Assembly (NCBI RefSeq): GCF_048128805.1
Contig: NC_136017.1
Coordinates: 9,282,807 to 9,346,806 of the forward strand
Direction of reading: 5' to 3'
DNA from: Centroberyx gerrardi
Taxonomy: Eukaryota > Chordata > Actinopteri > Beryciformes > Berycidae
DNA: 64,000 nt
In this document: positions 62,319 through 64,000 of the stretch, in pieces
Layout of the letters: each line of letters starts with the position of its first letter
Numbering within the stretch: position 1 is the stretch's first letter
Translations under genes and position numbers: made by a program
The notes under the pieces: generated by a model
What the model was told of the DNA's origin: nothing
Seen by the model: only the letters and a program-made list of their open reading frames with translations
Database searches by the model: none

Positions 62319-64000
62319 CTATAATAATAATAACATGAATGAAGCTCAGGCTTTCACAAATTGACTGCAGCATTTTATTTTCTGTGGTTATTTTCTTGAG
62401 CAAAACTTAGCTAACTTAGGGACATCATAACTAGCCACCATATTGATTTACGTTCTTAACTAGCCATTACATATAGCCATAATTAACATACATTCTTTAC
62501 TAGCCTTCATCTCATCCTGTTTTAATATTAAGTGCTGACTCCGCCCACCCGGCCAGTTTCAGCATACGCCGGTAGCAATTACAAGTGGACCCTATCCTAC
62601 AGTCCCTGCTCTCAGCGGAGGGAGGGGAGCTACACTGTGTGTGGGAAGCGCTGTGACCGTCAGACCTCTCTGGATTAGACAAGCAAGTAGAGAAAACCGG
62701 CATCATCCGTACCAATTTATTGCCAAATGCTTTGGGATTCAACACATTAACATTGCTTCCCATGGTCAGAAAAAGTCGGCAGATTTGTCGCTAGTCGCTT
62801 TTGAGAAATAAAGTCGTCAGGGGGGTCTGAAAAGTCGCTAAGTCTAGTGACAAAGTCGCCAAGTTGGCAACACTGGATCCCAAACTTTGGACACTTTCTG
62901 TCGTTTTCTCTGGCCTGTCTCTTCTCTTCGCCTCTCGCTATTTCCTCTCTCTTTCTCCAGTCCGTTGTGCAACAGTAATAATCATCCATGCGAAACACAG
63001 TGAGCATGTATATAGTTATATGGATTAAACGAAGCTTCAATGCAAAGAATTTGCATCGATGATTTTTAGTAATCGAGTTATGCATGCTAAACTTAAGTTC
63101 AGCCGAAGTGAAAGTTTGAATCGTAGTTTGAGGTGAACAGGAAGGGAGCAGAAAAATCAAGCAGGGGAGAAGTAAAGCTGTACAGGAAGTGATGTGACTC
63201 TGTTTCTTTATTATTATTATTTTGAAAGCATCAATAGGAATAATGGTATGAGTGATTTAGGTACTGACCTGCTTCCCACTTCATGTATCCTACAGGAAAA
63301 GAATTATAGGAAAGAATATGTTAAAGAAACCAATATGTATCACTGTTTGCACAAATGAATAACTGTGAATAGTAGGATGTCTGCTAAACTTAAGTTCAGC
63401 CGAAGTGAAAGTTTGAATCGTAGTTTGAGGTGAACAGGAAGGGAGGAGAAAAGTCAAGCAGGGGAGAAGTAGAGCTGTACAGGAAATGATGTGACTCTGT
63501 TTCTTTACTATTATTATTATTATTATTTTGAATGCATCAATAGGAATAATGGTATGAGTGATTTAGGTACTGACCTGCTTCCTGCTTCAGGGTTACTACA
63601 GGAAAAGAATTATAGGAAAGAATATGTTAAAGAAACCAATATGTATCACTGTTAGCACAAATGAATAACTGTGAAGCAGGGGAGAAGTAGAGCTGTGGAG
63701 GAAGTGATGTGACTCTGTTTCTTTATTATTATTATTTTGAATGCATCAATAGGAATAATGGTATGAGTGATTTAGGTACTGACCTGCTTTCCCCTTCTTG
63801 GTTGCTACAGGAAAAGAATTATAGGAAAGAATATGTTAAAGAAACCAATATGTATCACTGTTAGCACAAATGAATAACTGTGAAGCAGGGGAGAAGTAGA
63901 GCTGTGGAGGAAGTGATGTGACTCTGTTTCTTTATTATTATTATTTTGAATGCATCAATAGGAATAATGGTATGAGTGATTTAGGTACTGACCTGCTTCC
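59376..64000 (-). CDS. Gene D (partial): tail region of a fourth CD2/SLAM-family paralogue
   Basis: Only the cytoplasmic end is in the window. In transcript order: a micro-exon cut by the window edge (from 63993 upward), micro-exons 63804-63784, 63595-63575 and 63289-63269, tail exon 61521-61477, terminal exon 59407-59376. Micro-exon peptides are ATKKGKA, VTLKQEA and GYMKWEA. The terminal exon encodes the same DSQTTQEQEQ end as gene C. All pieces are phase 1 to phase 1. The Ig and TM exons must lie beyond 64000. The frame is open across all visible pieces. Confidence 0.65.
61148..61352. repeat. GA-rich VNTR, gene D last intron
   Basis: About twelve units, mostly 16 bp (GGAGTTACTGGAGGGA), so unit length as well as number differs from B and C. 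Confidence 0.85.
61806..63083. mobile_element. hAT-family remnant in gene D intron
   Basis: It starts TAGGGCTGCAGCTATCGAC with the ATCGATTAATCGAGTAATCGG signature of fish hAT elements. It contains AAGTCGCCAAGTTGGCAACA, often seen in these elements, and ends near TTTTTAGTAATCGAGTTA without the expected inverted end, so the right terminus is lost. A GT microsatellite sits inside. Confidence 0.65.
62236..62318. repeat. GT microsatellite inside the hAT remnant
   Basis: (GT)n with two TAT interruptions. Confidence 0.93.
63269..63804 (-). repeat. Tandemly duplicated 21-nt micro-exon units of gene D
   Basis: Micro-exons at 63269-63289, 63575-63595 and 63784-63804, plus one starting at 63993, each have an upstream AG acceptor and a GTCAGTAC donor on the minus strand. 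Spacing is 306, 209 and 209 bp. The flanking intron (TTATT run, GAATGCATCAATAGGAATAATGG) is repeated with them. Each is 7 codons, phase 1 on both sides, so each copy can be added or skipped without changing the frame. Confidence 0.75.

Overview
This window looks like a piece of a teleost fish genome. It is AT-rich and intron-rich, and full of microsatellites (CA/GT, ATT, AT, TTCTA, TGAA), MITEs, hAT-type DNA transposons, truncated LINEs, a tRNA-type SINE and a solo LTR. Coding information sits in short exons with good splice sites. No prokaryotic organisation is visible, and I cannot name the species.

Left part (1-9 kb). The only long open frame is on the + strand, from a splice acceptor at 5013/5014 to a stop at 8758-8760. 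It is the large, probably last, exon of a gene I do not recognise. It has two divergent copies of a roughly 95-residue module separated by an 18-bp coding minisatellite, then three near-identical long acidic repeats, then a lysine-rich tail with amphipathic basic/aromatic motifs. Upstream exons were not identified.

Central and right part (11-64 kb). Four tandem paralogues lie on the minus strand, three complete (A, B, C) and one cut by the window edge (D). Each has a signal-peptide exon, two exons for a V-type Ig domain without the canonical cysteines, two exons for a four-cysteine C2-type domain, a transmembrane exon, one or more 21-nt micro-exons, a 45-nt tail exon and a very short terminal exon. 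This is the architecture of the CD2/SLAM family (CD48/CD244-like) of immune cell-surface receptors. Coding spans: A 12659-24589, B 27328-36198, C 42671-54060, D 59376 to beyond 64000. No tyrosine switch motif (TxYxxV/I) is present in the tails, so these look like ligand or decoy-type members.

The cluster grew by segmental duplication. The 3' flank of C (39-44 kb) and that of D (57-61 kb) are almost identical. Several mobile elements sit in one copy and are absent at the same site in another (hAT at 40144-41538, solo LTR at 48522-49163, nested elements in A), which orders the events. Two features stand out: repeated duplication of the phase-symmetric 21-nt tail micro-exon (one copy in A and B, two in C, at least four in D), and a nonsense codon in the tail of B. 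Other content includes a cytochrome P450 family 4 gene remnant (about 55.7-56.8 kb) and three decaying copies of a RecQ-like helicase fragment.
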